Positions 49,290-59,490 of a DNA stretch of 64,000 nucleotides are shown piece after piece. Location of the stretch: NCBI GenBank assembly GCA_963815655.1, contig CAWFHK010000001.1, positions 2,790,001 through 2,854,000 of the forward strand, written 5' to 3'. Below the pieces are notes generated by a model. That model did no database searches. It saw only the letters and a program-made list of their open reading frames with translations, and was not told where the DNA came from. Made by a program: the position numbers and the translations under genes. This DNA is from JAWOLE01 sp963815655 (lineage in GTDB: Bacteria > Acidobacteriota > Thermoanaerobaculia > UBA5066 > Gp7-AA6). How positions within the stretch are numbered: position 1 is the first letter of the stretch; every line of letters begins with the position of its first letter.

Positions 49290-50330
49290 TCCCGGGAATC
49301 CGATGCCGAGGGCCTCGGCGCGGCCGTCGGCGAGGATCCGCACCAGCTCGTCGTAGAGAAAATCCGAGCCCGCGCGAACGGGCTCCGGGATCCTTTCTTC
49401 GTAGAGCCGGCGGCTCTGGTCGATCTCATCCTTGAGCCTCGCGTAAAGATTGCCTTCTTCCCGCCCTTCCTGGACGGCCCGCTCGTTGTAGAGCTTGATC
49501 TCGGACACCAGGAGTTGCGCGAAGCGGCGGGCCTCCGCGCGCTTGGCGTCCTTTTCGGCGAGCGCCGGCGGGCTCGCGGAGCGCCGCGATCCGGCGGGAG
49601 CCACCGCCGCCGTCGCGGGCTCGACGCGCCTCAGCGCCGGGGAAGGCCCGAGTTTCCTCGCGGGCAGCCGCTCGACGAGCATCCCCGCCAGATACGACAG
49701 GAAGGCGATGGACTCGGGATCGAAGCCTTTCTCTTTTCCCGCGAGAGCGTCCGCGTACAAGGCGCCGGAGACCTTCTCGCCGATCGTCATCGGAACCAGG
49801 ATCGCATCCACGGCATCCGCGCAGGAGAGTTGCTCGGAGACGGCGTTGCCGGCGGGAAGGCGGCAGGGGGCGCCGTCCGCGACGCGCGCGAGGATTCCCT
49901 TTCCGGAGGCGGAGAGGGAAGACAGGGCCGAATCCCGCGGGGAAGACCCGCGGGTGAAGCCGACCGCCTTCCAGACCGTGAAGACGCCTCCGCGCAGCAC
50001 GAGGAGGACCGCGCGCGAGGCGTGTCGGCCGCAGATCTCGAGGAGCTTCTGCAGGATGTCGACCTGCGTCGAAGCGCCATCCAGTTCCCGCGCCTCCGCG
50101 ATCGAGAGCTGTCCCGCGCCGGCCGCTCTCTGGTCCTCGCCGGACGACAGAAGCTCGGCGGGAACGATCCCGGAAACCTTCTGCTCGAAGCGGGAGGCAA
50201 ATCCCGCCCATCGGCCGTCGGATTCCAGGCGAAGGCGCTCGAACTCCTCGCGGAGCGCCGCGAAACGCTCGGAGAGACGCCTTTCGATCTCCGATTCGAG
50301 GAGTCTTCCCCGCTCGTCCGGACCGCGCAT
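49260..50330 (-). CDS. GAF-domain protein with N-terminal coiled coil
   Basis: A 356-aa soluble protein. Residues 1-60 are a coiled coil (RGRLLESEIERRLSERFAAL). About 85-230 form a GAF-like sensor domain (VFTVWKAVGFTRGSSPRD, ILVPMTIGEKVSGALYADAL, SIAFLSYLAGMLVERL). A linker and a second helical part (KLYNERAVQEGREEGNLYAR) follow. The final residues are repeat-encoded. It is translationally coupled to the transglycosylase gene. A cytoplasmic sensing or scaffold role is likely, and the ligand is unknown. Confidence 0.8.
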   Translation of the reverse strand: MRGPDERGRLLESEIERRLSERFAALREEFERLRLESDGRWAGFASRFEQKVSGIVPAELLSSGEDQRAAGAGQLSIAEARELDGASTQVDILQKLLEICGRHASRAVLLVLRGGVFTVWKAVGFTRGSSPRDSALSSLSASGKGILARVADGAPCRLPAGNAVSEQLSCADAVDAILVPMTIGEKVSGALYADALAGKEKGFDPESIAFLSYLAGMLVERLPARKLGPSPALRRVEPATAAVAPAGSRRSASPPALAEKDAKRAEARRFAQLLVSEIKLYNERAVQEGREEGNLYARLKDEIDQSRRLYEERIPEPVRAGSDFLYDELVRILADGRAEALGIGFPGRSVIGSSSD

Positions 50331-50403
50331 CCGGCGATTATAAGTGCTGAGGGAGAAGGGGCAGACGGCCCTAAGTCTCTTTAAATGCTTGAGATGGAAG
50401 GAG

Positions 50404-50432
50404 TTGACACCCTCGGCGCCGACGCCTAAGAT
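50404..50432 (+). promoter_or_regulatory. rpsU operon promoter
   Basis: A perfect TTGACA (50404-50409), a 17-bp spacer and TAAGAT (50427-50432) lie 41 bp before the rpsU start. Confidence 0.88.
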
Positions 50433-50473
50433 ACTCGTCCCTTTTGGCACCGCGGTGAAGGGGGTGAGTGTTC

Positions 50474-50680
50474 GTGCCTCTGGTCCATGTCAAAGAAGAC
50501 GAGTCGTTCGAGAACGCCATGCGGCGTTTCAAGAGAAAGTGCGAAAAATCGGGAATCCTGTCGGAACTGAAGAAGCGGCAGCACTACGAAAAGCCGAGCG
50601 CCAAGCGCAAGCGCAAGATGATCCAGGCCCGCAAGAAGATGCTCCGGAAGCTCTCGGAGGACAAGCGGGTCACGCCGTAG
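50474..50680 (+). CDS. rpsU: 30S ribosomal protein S21
   Basis: A 68-aa basic protein: VPLVHVKEDESFENAMRRFK, then KRQHYEKPSAKRKRK, matching S21. I chose the GTG at 50474 because the family starts right before [VL].V...E.FE and AGGGGGTGAG sits at good spacing; the GTG at 50468 is too close to that site. It leads the rpsU-mutS2-dnaG-rpoD cluster, a variant of the macromolecular synthesis operon. Confidence 0.95.
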   Translation: MPLVHVKEDESFENAMRRFKRKCEKSGILSELKKRQHYEKPSAKRKRKMIQARKKMLRKLSEDKRVTP

Positions 50681-50688
50681 AAGCGGGC

Positions 50689-50708
50689 GGGGGACCTGGC
50701 GGTCCCCC
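50689..50708 (+). repeat. Hairpin GGGGGACC-TGGC-GGTCCCCC
   Basis: A perfect 8-bp stem with a 4-nt loop begins 8 nt after the rpsU stop and ends 7 nt before the best MutS2 start. There is no T-run, so it may be an attenuator, a processing site or a dispersed palindrome. Confidence 0.8.
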
Positions 50709-50715
50709 AAACCCC

Positions 50716-53130
50716 CTGGACTCTTTCACCGGCGGCGAGGGGGCCGCCGAGGCTCTCGAGCTTCCCCTCGTTCTCCGTCTCGTCTCTGCCCTCGCCCGCA
50801 CCGAGCCCGGCCGGCGCGCGATCCTGGACTCGACGCCCGCGTTCGAGGAGTCCGCCGTTCGAGAGCTCCTGGCCGAGACCTCCGAAGCCTGGGAGTTCCG
50901 GGCGAGCAACGGGAGACTGCCGCTCGCGGGCGTCGAAGAGATCGCGCCGACGCTCGAAGAGCTGCGCATCTCGGGGGGAGCGGCGGGACCGGAGGATTTC
51001 CGCCCGATCCTCGCCGCGGCCCGCGCGGCCGAGGCCGTGCGGCGGGCCCTCGCGAAGGCGGAATCGCCGCGCCTGATCCGCCGGCGCGACGCGATCCCCG
51101 GTTTCATCGAGCTCATCGGCCAAGCCCGCAGGCTCTTCGCCGCGGACGGCACGATCCGGGACGACGCCTCGCCCGCGCTCGCCGACGCGCGGACGAAGCT
51201 GCGCCGTCGCCGCACGGAGGTCTCGCGCAGCCTGAACCGGATCCTGGACGAGCGCCGCGATTTCCTGGGAGACGCGGTCGTCGTCCTGCGCAACGACCGC
51301 TACTGCCTCCCGGTGATCGCCTCCGCCCGATCGCGCGTGCCGGGAATCGTGCACGACCGCTCCGGCTCGGGTCAGACCGTCTTCGTCGAGCCGCTCGACG
51401 TCATCGAGTCCAACAACGATCTCGCGCTGCTCGCCGCCGAAGAGCGCCACGAGGTGGAGCGCCTCCTCGCCGCCTTCGGCCTGCTCATCCTGGATTCCGC
51501 CGAAGACCTGGAAGAGGCCGTCGCCCAGATGGCGGCGCTCGATGCGCTCGAGGCGAAGGTCGAGTTCGGGGAGGCGACCGCGGGACGCGTCCCCGAGCTT
51601 TCGGAGGACGAGGCGTGGACGCTTTCCGCGGCCCGGCATCCGCTGCTCGATCCCGCGCTGGCCGCCCTCCGGAGCCGGGCGCTCGCGGAGGCCGGGCCGG
51701 CGCGCCCCGCGAGGACGGTCGTCCCCCTCGATTTCGAGCTCTCCGCGCGCAAGCGCCTGCTCGTCGTCTCCGGTCCCAACGCCGGCGGCAAGACCGTGGT
51801 TTTGAAGACCGCCGGTCTCTTCTCATTGATGGCGCAGTCGGGTCTGCCTCTCCCCTGCGGCCCGGCCACGCGCGTGCCCGTCTTCCGGACGATCCGCGCC
51901 GAGATCGGCGACGCGCAGGAGATCCTGGCCGGCCGATCGACGTTCTCCTCCTCGATGGAGACGCTCGCCGCGGTCCTGCGCGGGGCGGGACCGGGCTCCA
52001 TCGCGCTCATCGACGAGATCGGAGGCTCGACGGACCCGGAGGAAGGGAGCGCGCTCGCGATCGCCTTCATCGAGGAATACCTGGCGCGCGGCGGACGCGC
52101 CCTCGTGACCACTCACTTCTCGGCGCTCAAGAACTTCGCCGCCGCGCGTCCCGACACGGTCTGCGCGGCCATGGAGTTCGACGAAGCCTCCGGCCGCCCC
52201 AACTACCGTCTTCATCCCGGTCTCTCGGGCAGGAGCCGAGCGCTCTCGGTCGCGCGGGAGCAGGGACTGCCCGAGGCGGTCCTTCGCCGCGCCCGGGAGA
52301 TCCTGGGCGAGGCCTGGCGCCGGCGGGAAGAGCGCGAGTCGGAGGCGGAAGCCGCGATCGAGAAGCTGCGCCAGTCCGAACGGGATCTCGAGGCCGAGCG
52401 GGAGAAGGCGCGGCGCGAGGCGCAGGCGCTCGCGAAGGAGCGCGAGACCCGCTCGGCGCAGCACGCGCGGATGCTCGAGGAGGGCCTGGCGGGCTTCGAG
52501 CGCGCCCGGATGGATCTCGCGCGGCGCGTGGAGGAGGAGATCGCGGCGATCCGGCGGGACGCCTCGCGGCGCGCGGAAGCCTCGGCCGGGAAGGTCATCG
52601 CCCGGGCGGAGGCCGCGATGGGGCCCGAGCCTGTCGTCGGCGAGGCGCGCGCGGAGGCGATCGCCCGAACGCGGGAGCTCGAGGCCGGAGACCAGGTGCG
52701 TGTCCGCGGCTCGAAGACGTCCGGCGTCATCGTCTCTCTCGATCGCGACACCGCGTGGCTCGAGGTCGGCGGCAAGAGGATGCGGGTCAGCCGGTCGGAG
52801 CTGGAGCAGGTCGGCGGGAAGTCGTCCGCGCCGACGAAGGCACCGGCGTCGTTCACGGCCGCCCCGAAGCCCGAGCCCGTCACCGCGACGACGCGCGAGG
52901 TCAACGTCATCGGCCAGAAGATCGAAGACGCGATCCCGCAGATCGAGAAGAGTCTTGACGACGCCCTCCTCTCGGGAGCGGCGAACATCCGGATCGTCCA
53001 CGGCCACGGCACGGGCCGCCTGCGCGAAGCCGTGCGCGAACACTTCCGCTCTCACCCCGCCGTCGCCTCCCTCCGAGCCGCCGAGGCCCGCGAGGGGGGG
53101 AACGGCGCCACCATCGTGGTGCTGAAATGA
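50716..53130 (+). CDS. mutS2: Endonuclease MutS2
   Basis: A MutS-like ATPase with a C-terminal Smr nuclease; in bacteria it limits recombination or rescues collided ribosomes. Visible: the core LELPLVLRLVSALARTEPGR, Walker A GPNAGGKTVVLKTAG, Walker B ALIDEIGGSTDPEEG, the TTHFSALKNFA loop, a long coiled coil (about 530-650), a KOW-like part, and the Smr domain VNVIGQKIEDAIPQIEKSL with IVHGHGTGRLREAV. No ATG, GTG or TTG precedes the conserved start in frame; CTG at 50716 (LDSFTGGEG) is the most plausible, right after a hairpin. About 804 aa, normal length. Confidence 0.9.
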   Translation: MDSFTGGEGAAEALELPLVLRLVSALARTEPGRRAILDSTPAFEESAVRELLAETSEAWEFRASNGRLPLAGVEEIAPTLEELRISGGAAGPEDFRPILAAARAAEAVRRALAKAESPRLIRRRDAIPGFIELIGQARRLFAADGTIRDDASPALADARTKLRRRRTEVSRSLNRILDERRDFLGDAVVVLRNDRYCLPVIASARSRVPGIVHDRSGSGQTVFVEPLDVIESNNDLALLAAEERHEVERLLAAFGLLILDSAEDLEEAVAQMAALDALEAKVEFGEATAGRVPELSEDEAWTLSAARHPLLDPALAALRSRALAEAGPARPARTVVPLDFELSARKRLLVVSGPNAGGKTVVLKTAGLFSLMAQSGLPLPCGPATRVPVFRTIRAEIGDAQEILAGRSTFSSSMETLAAVLRGAGPGSIALIDEIGGSTDPEEGSALAIAFIEEYLARGGRALVTTHFSALKNFAAARPDTVCAAMEFDEASGRPNYRLHPGLSGRSRALSVAREQGLPEAVLRRAREILGEAWRRREERESEAEAAIEKLRQSERDLEAEREKARREAQALAKERETRSAQHARMLEEGLAGFERARMDLARRVEEEIAAIRRDASRRAEASAGKVIARAEAAMGPEPVVGEARAEAIARTRELEAGDQVRVRGSKTSGVIVSLDRDTAWLEVGGKRMRVSRSELEQVGGKSSAPTKAPASFTAAPKPEPVTATTREVNVIGQKIEDAIPQIEKSLDDALLSGAANIRIVHGHGTGRLREAVREHFRSHPAVASLRAAEAREGGNGATIVVLK

Positions 53131-53132
53131 GG

Positions 53133-53231
53133 AGAGTCCAAGGTCCAAGGTCCAAGGTCCAAGGGAGAACCGCCGTCCCGCCTTCCGGGCTACTTTGGAC
53201 TTTGGACTTTGGACTCTGGACTCTGGACTCT
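53133..53231. repeat. Heptamer inverted array, word GTCCAAG
   Basis: Four GTCCAAG words (53136-53164), a 27-nt spacer, then CTTTGGA three times and CTCTGGA three times (53192-53230). It begins 3 nt after the mutS2 stop and ends 6 nt before the dnaG ATG, leaving no normal ribosome site. Confidence 0.93.
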
Positions 53232-53236
53232 TCCGA

Positions 53237-55017
53237 ATGAGCGACTTGGACATCAACGACTCCGTGATGGCGGAGCTGCGCAGCGCGGCCGACATCGTGC
53301 AGGTGATCGGCGAGCACACGAGCCTGAAAAAGGCGGGGCGCTCCTGGAAGGGCCTCTGTCCCTTCCACAACGAGCGCACCCCCTCCTTCACGGTGGACCG
53401 CGAGAAGGGCCTCTACCATTGCTTCGGCTGCGGGGCGGGAGGCGATGTCGTCCACTTCGTCCGGCAGATGGACCGCCTCGATTTTCCGGAAGCGGTCGAG
53501 TCTCTCGCCTCGCGCTTCGGCATCACCATCCCGCGGCGCGTCTCCCGCGGCCCGCGGGACGATCGCCGGGAGAAGCTCCTCGACGCGCTCGGCGCGGCCC
53601 ACCGCTTCTACCAGGCGCAACTGGCCAAACCGGGCAACAAGGCGGCCGCCTACCTTTCGGGCCGCGATGTCTCCGAAGACCTCGTCAGGCGGCTGGCCCT
53701 GGGCTACGCGCCGGACTCCTGGGACGCTCTCGCGCGCGCGCTGCAGCCCGCCTTTCCCGAGAGCCTGCTCGTCGAAGCGGGGCTTCTCCAGCCGCGGCAG
53801 GAAGGAAAAACGGGCGCCTACGACCGCTTCCGCGACCGCCTTCTCTTCGTCCTTCGGGACGACCGGGGCCGCCCGGTCGGGTTCGGCGGGCGCGCGCTCT
53901 CCCCCGAGAACGATCCCAAGTACCTGAACTCGCCGGAAACACCGGTCTTCCAGAAGAAGCGGCTCCTCTACGGCCTCTCGGATGCCCGCGACGCGATCCG
54001 AAAACGCGACCGCGTCGTCCTGGTCGAGGGCTATTTCGATCATCTGGCTCTCGTCGCCGCGGGCATCGAGGAGACGGTCGCCTCCATGGGCACGGCGCTG
54101 ACGCCGGAGCAGGCGGGCAAGCTGCGGCGTCTCTCCCCTTCCGTGATCGTCTGCTACGACGGAGACCCGGCGGGGCGGGCGGCCACGCGCGGCGCCTTGA
54201 GCCATCTGCTCGGCCAGGGATTTTCGTGCCGGGTCGCGCGGCTGCCCGCCGGACGCGACCCGCACGACGTCCTGCGGGAGGAGGGACCCGGGAGTCTCAC
54301 CGCCCGCATCGAGGAGGCTCCGGATTACCTGACCTGGCTCGCCGATGACGCCGACCCGCGCGACCCGGCCCTCTCATCGGGCGAGAGGACCGACCGGATC
54401 TCGAGCCTGCTCGGTATTATCGGCGTCATTCCCGACATGATCCTGCGGCACCAGGAGTGTCGCCGGCTGGAAGCGCTGACCGGGGTGCCTTTCGAGCTCC
54501 TCTGGGATCGGATCAAACCCCCGACCGTCCGGTCCGGCAGACCCTCGGCGGGCACCGGGGCGCCGGGAACGCATCCGCCGGCTCCGGTGTTATCTGACGG
54601 AGGGATTCCGGAAACGGAGCGGGCTCTCCTGTCGCTTCTCGTGCGCGGCGAGTCTATCCCCTTGATTCGAGAGACTTTGAAAGACGAATGGCTCGCGGAT
54701 GAGAGCGTGAAGAGGATTGTGGCGGCGTATCGAAAACTTGATTTTCCGAGCCAAATCCCTCACCTTAGCGACGACAACGACACTAAGGTACTCGCCCGAG
54801 CGGACTTAGAGGAGAAGTTCGACCCGTCGCCAACGCGGGCGGGCCAGGTGCTCAACGACCTTCAAACGGCGTATCTGGAGCGCCGCGTCAAGGCGATCGG
54901 CGAAGCGATCCCAAGGGCCGAGATCGAAGGACGGTCCGAGAACGACCTTTTGAAAGAGCAGTTGGAAATACAGAAAGAAATCCAGCGTTTGAAGCCGTCG
55001 CGGAAAGGAAAAAGCTC

Positions 55018-55024
<7 letters not shown>
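53237..55024 (+). CDS. dnaG: DNA primase
   Basis: Synthesises RNA primers at the fork. The 595-aa protein has the CHC2 zinc site (CPFHNERTPSF and YHCFGCGAGGD, residues about 38-63), the catalytic core with PKYLNSPETPVFQKKRLLYG, and TOPRIM motifs VVLVEGYFDHLAL (Glu) and VICYDGDPAGRAA (DxD). A helicase-binding C-terminal domain follows. The ATG at 53237 gives MSDLDINDSVM. Its stop overlaps the rpoD start by 7 bases. Translation start must rely on the repeat-derived leader or on coupling from mutS2. Confidence 0.97.
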
Positions 55025-56688
<1,664 letters not shown>

Positions 56689-56701
56689 CCCAGCCTCCGG
56701 C

Positions 56702-56957
56702 CTGTCATTCTGAGGAGCCCCTCCGCTCTCATGTCATTCCGAGCGCAGCGAGGAATCTACCCTCGTGAATATCATCAGGTTCCATTCGCAGTCGGGGCAG
56801 GCTCCGCGACGAAGAATCTGCCCTGGCGGTTTCAGACGGGGGCAGATTCCTCGCGGAGCCTGTCCTGAGCGGGAATGTCTCATCGAAGCAACGGGAGCAG
56901 ATCCTTCGCTTCGCTCAGGATGACAGGAGAGCGCGAAGGCCTCGGAATGACAGAGCG
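56702..56957. repeat. Cluster of TGTCATTCCGAGCG-type dispersed repeats
   Basis: At least four partial or full copies in both orientations: CTGTCATTCTGAGGAG (56702), ATGTCATTCCGAGCGCAGCG (56731), an inverted GGCAGATTCCTCGC block near 56840, AGATCCTTCGCTTCGCTCAG (56901) and CGGAATGACAG. They fill the 56689-57010 gap between rpoD and the tRNA; no gene is present. Confidence 0.9.
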
Positions 56958-57010
56958 GTTTCCTGTTTCCTCGATCTTTGCGATATATTGACGCCCGGAC
57001 GCGGCCACCG

Positions 57011-57087
57011 GGGTCCATAGCTCAGCGGTCCAGAGCCACCGGCTCATAACCGGTCAGACCTCGGTTCGAATCCGAGTGGACCCACCA
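57011..57087 (+). tRNA. tRNA with CAT anticodon (Ile2 or elongator Met)
   Basis: Cloverleaf with acceptor GGGTCCA/TGGACCC, anticodon stem-loop ACCGGCTCATAACCGGT and T-loop GGTTCGAATCC; CCA is encoded. The first base pair and the lack of three G:C pairs at the bottom of the anticodon stem argue against the initiator. Choosing between lysidine-type Ile and elongator Met needs a covariance model. Confidence 0.93.
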
Positions 57088-57184
57088 GACGGGAGGGTGG
57101 GGATGGGGAAAATGGACCCAGGGGTGTGGGGAGCTTGAGGGAAAAGAAGCGAAATCGAAGAGAAGACTCCAACTCGATCCTTCA

Positions 57185-57214
57185 AGGGTGTCCCGCGATC
57201 CGGACACCCTTTTT
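57185..57214 (+). terminator. Intrinsic terminator
   Basis: AGGGTGTCC and GGACACCCT form a 9-bp stem around CGCGATCC, followed by TTTTT. It ends the tRNA transcript 98 nt downstream. Confidence 0.9.
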
Positions 57215-57234
57215 CGTCCGGCGGGGCCGCTAGG

Positions 57235-57948
57235 GTGAGCGGTCTCCTGGACGAGCTTTATCGCCTCCAGGAGCGCATCCGGTTCGTCCACAGCCGAGGA
57301 CGGGAGCGAGACACGGTCCCCGCCGAGCTGACCGAGGTCGACACCGCCTTTCGCGAGAAGCTCGAGGCGGTCCAGCGCCTGAAGCAGCGGCTGCTCGAAG
57401 CCGAAGTGGAGCTGCGACGCGCCTCGGCCGATCTGGCCGACCAGCAGGAGAAACAGAAGAAGTACCAGGCGCAGCTGCGCAACGTTCAGTCCAGCCGCGA
57501 ATACAGCGCCGTCTTGAACGAGATGGACGGGGTCGAGAAACAGATCCGCACGAGCGAGGACAAGGTGCTCGCGCTCGAAGAGGAGATGGAGACATCGCGC
57601 GAGGATTTGAAGAAGCGCGAGGAGAACCTGCCGCAGGAGACGCAGGAGCACGAAGAGAAGATGAAGGACTGGCGCGCGACCCAGCGGGCGATCAACGAAG
57701 AGCTGAAGGCGGCGCAGGTCGAGATCGCGGACCTGGAGACCCGGGTCCGTCCGCGCGAGCTGGCGGAGTTCCGCCGGCTTATCGAGAAAAAGGGGGGGCT
57801 GGCCGTCGCCCGGGTCGCCCACAGCTCCTGCTCCGCTTGCCACGTCAAGGTCCGGCCGGCCGCCATGCAGTCGCTCAAGTCGGGAAAACAAATCATCTAC
57901 TGCGACAGCTGCCGCCGGATCCTCTTCTACGATCCGAACAACCCCTGA
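57235..57948 (+). CDS. Coiled-coil protein with C-terminal C4 zinc ribbon
   Basis: A 237-aa protein of the type annotated as C4-type zinc ribbon (DUF164-like). Residues 1-185 are a long coiled coil (KYQAQLRNVQSSREYSAVLN is the most conserved stretch). The C-terminus holds the ribbon: SSCSACHVKVRPAAMQSLKS then IIYCDSCRRILFYDP, with two CxxC pairs. Nucleic-acid binding or a role in replication/RNA metabolism is suggested by the fold. The GTG at 57235 follows a gap with the tRNA terminator. It leads a run with rnhA, yggS and yggT. Confidence 0.88.
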   Translation: MSGLLDELYRLQERIRFVHSRGRERDTVPAELTEVDTAFREKLEAVQRLKQRLLEAEVELRRASADLADQQEKQKKYQAQLRNVQSSREYSAVLNEMDGVEKQIRTSEDKVLALEEEMETSREDLKKREENLPQETQEHEEKMKDWRATQRAINEELKAAQVEIADLETRVRPRELAEFRRLIEKKGGLAVARVAHSSCSACHVKVRPAAMQSLKSGKQIIYCDSCRRILFYDPNNP

Positions 57949-57951
57949 ACC

Positions 57952-58038
57952 GTGAAACGCAAGACGTCAAACGTCAAACGAAGCCCGATGGGAACGACAC
58001 CGTTCCACGCTTCACGTCTGACGGTTTACGTTTCACGC
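57952..58038. repeat. Heptamer inverted array, word GTCAAAC
   Basis: The left arm (57952-57980) reads GTGAAAC, GCAAGAC, GTCAAAC, GTCAAAC. The right arm (58007-58038) is complementary in sense, with GTTTCACG/GTTTACG words. It begins 4 nt after a stop and ends 2 nt before the rnhA ATG. Confidence 0.88.
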
Positions 58039-58040
58039 AA

Positions 58041-58460
58041 ATGAGGGTGCGGGCGCACATCGATGGCGCGGCCCGCGGCAACCCGGGACCGGCCGGGGCA
58101 GGCGCCTTCATCGAAGCGGAAGAGGATCGGCCGGCCGAGGAGCTGTTCGAGTCTCTCGGCAGGACGACCAACAACGTGGCGGAATACCGGGCGCTCCTCC
58201 TCGCTCTCCAACGCGCGAAGGATCTCGGGGCCGACTCCGTCGAAATCCTCTCGGACAGTCTCCTGCTCGTCCAGCAGGTCAACGGGATCTTCAAGGTCAA
58301 GGCGCCGCACCTGATTCCGATCGTCTCCGACGCGGTCCGCCGGGCCAGGAGCTTCCGCCGTTTCTCGATCCGCCACGTTCCGCGCGAGCAAAACAAGAGG
58401 GCCGACCGCCTGGCGAACCTCGGCGCGGACGCGAGCGAGCGGACAAGCCGCGGGACGTGA
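58041..58460 (+). CDS. rnhA: Ribonuclease HI family protein
   Basis: Cuts RNA in RNA:DNA hybrids. The 139-aa domain holds the acidic catalytic set: AHIDGAARGNPGPAGAGAF (Asp), NNVAEYRALLLALQ (Glu), VEILSDSLLLVQQV (Asp) and ADRLANLGA (Asp). It is the short form without an N-terminal hybrid-binding domain. The ATG at 58041 is 2 nt after a repeat array, so the native ribosome site is missing or within the repeat. It overlaps yggS by GTGA. Confidence 0.93.
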   Translation: MRVRAHIDGAARGNPGPAGAGAFIEAEEDRPAEELFESLGRTTNNVAEYRALLLALQRAKDLGADSVEILSDSLLLVQQVNGIFKVKAPHLIPIVSDAVRRARSFRRFSIRHVPREQNKRADRLANLGADASERTSRGT

Positions 58461-59170
58461 GCGGCCCATCGGCGCAGGAGATCGCCGCGCGCCGTGACGC
58501 GGTCCTCTTCCGCGTCGCCCGGGCCGCCGAGCGCGCCCGGCGCGACCCGGGCGAAGTCTCCCTGGTCGCCGTCACCAAGACGCACTCCGCCGACCTCGTC
58601 CGCCGCGCGGCCATGGCGGGAATGACTCTCTTCGGAGAGAACCGCGTGGCCGAGGGAGTCGGAAAGATCCAGGCGCTCTCGGGAGAATTCCCGGGCCTCC
58701 AGTGGCGCCTCATCGGCTCGCTGCAGACGAACAAGGCGAAGCCCGCGCTACAATACTTTTCAGTGATCGAAAGCCTGGACCGGGAGAGGCTTGCGGTGCG
58801 TCTGGAGGGACTCGCCGCGGCGCGGGACCGACCCTTCCCCGTGCTGCTCGAGCTCAATCTCGGCGGGGAGGAGACCAAGTCGGGCGCGCTGCCCGAGGAG
58901 GCCGGAACGCTCGCCGCTCAGGTCCTCGCCCTTCCCCACCTGGAGGTCCGCGGCCTCATGGCGGTGCCGCCGTTCACGCCGGACCCCGAGGGCGCGCGTC
59001 CGCACTTCCGCCGCTTGAAGGAGATCCGGGACCGGCTCGCGGACCGTTTCGGTCGGCCGTTGCCCGAGTTGTCCATGGGGATGAGCCACGATTTCGAAGT
59101 GGCCGTCGAGGAGGGAGCGACGGAGATCCGCATCGGGACGGCGCTCTTCGGAGAGAGGTCCGTGGCGTGA
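58457..59170 (+). CDS. yggS: YggS-family pyridoxal phosphate homeostasis protein
   Basis: A PLP-binding protein that controls vitamin B6 and amino-acid levels. The 237-aa TIM-barrel has LVAVTKTHSADLVRRAAMAG (PLP-Lys in VTKT), FGENRVAEGVGKIQAL, WRLIGSLQTNKAKPAL and LSMGMSHDFEVAVEEGATEI with IRIGTALFGER, all diagnostic. The GTG at 58457 overlaps rnhA, and the end overlaps yggT, giving a coupled trio common in bacteria. Confidence 0.97.
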   Translation: MSGPSAQEIAARRDAVLFRVARAAERARRDPGEVSLVAVTKTHSADLVRRAAMAGMTLFGENRVAEGVGKIQALSGEFPGLQWRLIGSLQTNKAKPALQYFSVIESLDRERLAVRLEGLAAARDRPFPVLLELNLGGEETKSGALPEEAGTLAAQVLALPHLEVRGLMAVPPFTPDPEGARPHFRRLKEIRDRLADRFGRPLPELSMGMSHDFEVAVEEGATEIRIGTALFGERSVA

Positions 59171-59466
59171 ACCTCGGCGGCGCGTTCATGGCGGGGGTCC
59201 TGGATGTCTTCTTCTTCATCCTTTCGGTCATTCAATGGCTCGTCATCGTCGCCGCGGTCATCTCGTGGCTGAACCCGGATCCGCGCAACCCGATCGTGCA
59301 GTTCCTCTACCGGTCCACGGAGCCGATCCTGCGCCCGTTCCGCCGACTGCTCCCTCCCGGCCGCACGGGAGGGATCGACTTCTCGCCGATCCTCGTGATC
59401 CTCGTGATCGTCTTCATCCGGACGTTCCTGGCCCGGCTCTTCCTGCACCCGGCCGGGTTCCTCTGA
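59167..59466 (+). CDS. yggT: YggT-family membrane protein
   Basis: A 99-aa inner-membrane protein with two hydrophobic segments. FILSVIQWLVIVAAVISWLN then RNPIVQFLYRSTEPILRPF is the YggT signature (FLYxxTEPxLxPxR), and GGIDFSPILVILVIVFIRTF begins the second helix. Function is unsettled; it is linked to cell division and osmotic stress. The GTG at 59167 overlaps the yggS stop; the ATG at 59188 is an alternative. The neighbour divIVA supports a division context. Confidence 0.95.
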   Translation: MNLGGAFMAGVLDVFFFILSVIQWLVIVAAVISWLNPDPRNPIVQFLYRSTEPILRPFRRLLPPGRTGGIDFSPILVILVIVFIRTFLARLFLHPAGFL

Positions 59467-59490
59467 GTAACCCAATTCAAGGAGGCCCCC

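Noticed and set aside
57011..57087. Initiator tRNA-fMet
   Set aside because: The acceptor stem is paired at its first position (G-C) and the anticodon stem lacks the three G:C pairs that mark initiators.
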